Assembly: GCF_007874125.1 (NCBI RefSeq) | Contig: NZ_CP040128.1 | Span: forward strand, 3,224,001-3,288,000 | Reading direction: 5' to 3' | DNA: 64,000 nt | From: Noviherbaspirillum sp. UKPF54 | GTDB taxonomy: Bacteria; Pseudomonadota; Gammaproteobacteria; Burkholderiales; Burkholderiaceae_D | Shown here: one piece after another, positions 63,149-64,000 of the stretch | Position numbering within the stretch: the stretch's first letter is position 1 | How the letters are laid out: every line of letters starts with the position of its first letter | Made by a program: the position numbers and the translations under genes | Notes under the pieces: generated by a model | Databases searched by the model: none | Told to the model about the DNA's origin: nothing | Seen by the model: only the letters and a program-made list of their open reading frames with translations

Positions 63149-64000
63149 ATGCCATTGAACAAGGAAAGCCTGCAAACGGCCGCCGCCGAACCGGATGCCA
63201 CGCCGCACGTATCAACCTTCGCGCGCGTCGGGCTGGCGATGTACAGCTTCCTGATCGTTTATGCCAGCCTGTATCCGTTCTCTAACTGGCGCGACATCGG
63301 TTTGCCGTTCTGGGCCTTCCTGCTGCAGCCTTTGCCGCATTACTGGACAGGGTTCGACGTCATCACGAATGTCATCGGCTACATGCCGTTCGGCATGCTG
63401 GTCGTCTTTGCGCTGCATCCGCACTTGCGGGGCTGGGCAGCGGCCCTGCTCGCCGTCGCATGCGGCGCACTGCTGTCCGGGAGCATGGAAGCGCTGCAAA
63501 CCTATCTTCCCAACCGGGTGTCTTCCAACCTGGATTTCATCACCAATCTTTCCGGAACCTGCATCGGCGCGATTGCCGGCGTGCGCCTGGGGCGCGTCTT
63601 CCTTGAACAAAGCCGCCTGCTGCGGCTGCGCCAGCGCTGGTTCGTGGAGGACGCGGGACGCGGCCTGATCGTGATCGGGCTGTGGCCGCTGGCGCAGATT
63701 TATCCGCAAAGCTATCTGTTCGGGCATGGGCAGTTCATGCCGCTGCTGTCCGAATGGCTGTCGCATCTGCTGGAAACGCCGGTCGACCTGGTCACGCTGC
63801 TGCGGCGTGACATGGAATTCAGCGTGCAGGAGTACTGGCTGTCCGAAACCATCATTACCGCCTGCGGCCTGGCCGGCGCGCTGCTGACCGCATCCTGCCT
63901 GCTGCGCAAGCAGGCGCCGCGCGCGGTGTTGCTGCTGCTCCTGCTGGCGGCGGCGCTGGCGGCCAAGGTCTTGGCCAGCGGCTTGTTCTTTGCGCCGGAA
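63149..64000 (+). CDS. VanZ-family membrane protein, C-terminal end outside the window
   Basis: The frame is open to the window edge (284 codons visible, no stop). It is a polytopic membrane protein with the VanZ signature: TNVIGYMPFGMLVVF, then SMEALQTYLPNRVSSNLDFITN and a glycine-rich helix after it. At least five membrane helices are visible. The family is named after a teicoplanin-resistance gene, but most members have no known function. It follows the lipid-transport operon by 18 bases and may be co-transcribed. Confidence 0.88.
   Translation, partial: MPLNKESLQTAAAEPDATPHVSTFARVGLAMYSFLIVYASLYPFSNWRDIGLPFWAFLLQPLPHYWTGFDVITNVIGYMPFGMLVVFALHPHLRGWAAALLAVACGALLSGSMEALQTYLPNRVSSNLDFITNLSGTCIGAIAGVRLGRVFLEQSRLLRLRQRWFVEDAGRGLIVIGLWPLAQIYPQSYLFGHGQFMPLLSEWLSHLLETPVDLVTLLRRDMEFSVQEYWLSETIITACGLAGALLTASCLLRKQAPRAVLLLLLLAAALAAKVLASGLFFAPE

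Overview
The window is 64 kb of a GC-rich, densely coded bacterial chromosome. Gene content and order point to a betaproteobacterium of the Burkholderiales, most likely Oxalobacteraceae (Herbaspirillum/Noviherbaspirillum-like). The evidence is an ahcY-holin-metF operon behind an SAH riboswitch, DUF484-xerC, a fur/cobW/dksA/hslVU block, rhodanese-grxC-secB-gpsA, birA-coaX-SPOR and a Neisseria/Burkholderia-type porin. I see no tRNA, rRNA, CRISPR array, insertion sequence or prophage. Nearly everything is housekeeping, so the most interesting signals lie in RNA leaders, intergenic inverted repeats and a few unusual proteins.

Layout. 1-8.2 kb: the N-terminal part of a PAS-GAF sensor, a GNAT acetyltransferase divergent from a branched-chain-amino-acid-type binding protein, then a leftward group (NAD-dependent epimerase, GST, cca) and a soluble lytic transglycosylase. 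8.2-14 kb: folate and methyl-cycle genes: 5-formyl-THF cyclo-ligase, metF, a small holin-like membrane protein, ahcY with an SAH riboswitch, an M14 carboxypeptidase, and metK with a leader that can hide its own start codon. 14-24.4 kb: two lipid A-type acyltransferases, dapF, a Sel1-repeat protein, a porin, DUF484, xerC, an rRNA methyltransferase, a Fur/Zur-type regulator and a CobW zinc chaperone. 24.5-29.6 kb: a long DksA variant, a protein built from two tandem helical-STAS units, and hslVU behind a heat-shock-like promoter.

29.7-41.1 kb: a complete leftward type II secretion cluster in the order gspG-H-I-J-K-L-M-N-D-E-F followed by gspC. No prepilin peptidase gene is present. 41.5-49.4 kb: a cupin, gpsA, an SH3 protein, secB, grxC and a rhodanese, divergent from gpmA, an EnvC-like amidase activator, a CtpA protease and a ThiF/MoeB enzyme. 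49.4-59.5 kb: an orphan lipoprotein, a DMT exporter, a PabB-PabC fusion, SlmA, a HAD nucleotidase, a TraB/GumN protein, argB, an ECF sigma factor with a 70-residue zinc anti-sigma, and the birA-coaX-SPOR operon. 59.6-64 kb: an Mla-type lipid transport operon (STAS-permease, ATPase, MCE protein, PqiC-like lipoprotein) followed by a VanZ-family protein cut by the window edge.

How the parts fit. Between 8.3 and 14 kb lies a nearly complete SAM cycle: MetK makes SAM, AhcY removes SAH, and MetF supplies methyl-THF. It appears to carry two separate RNA switches, a canonical SAH riboswitch and an unassigned metK leader. Envelope genes recur throughout: secretion, porin, lytic transglycosylase, EnvC/CtpA, Mla transport and lipid acyltransferases. 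The best candidates for undescribed biology are the metK leader (13961-14025) and a 13-bp inverted repeat able to form a three-way junction between slmA and pabB (52865-52926).
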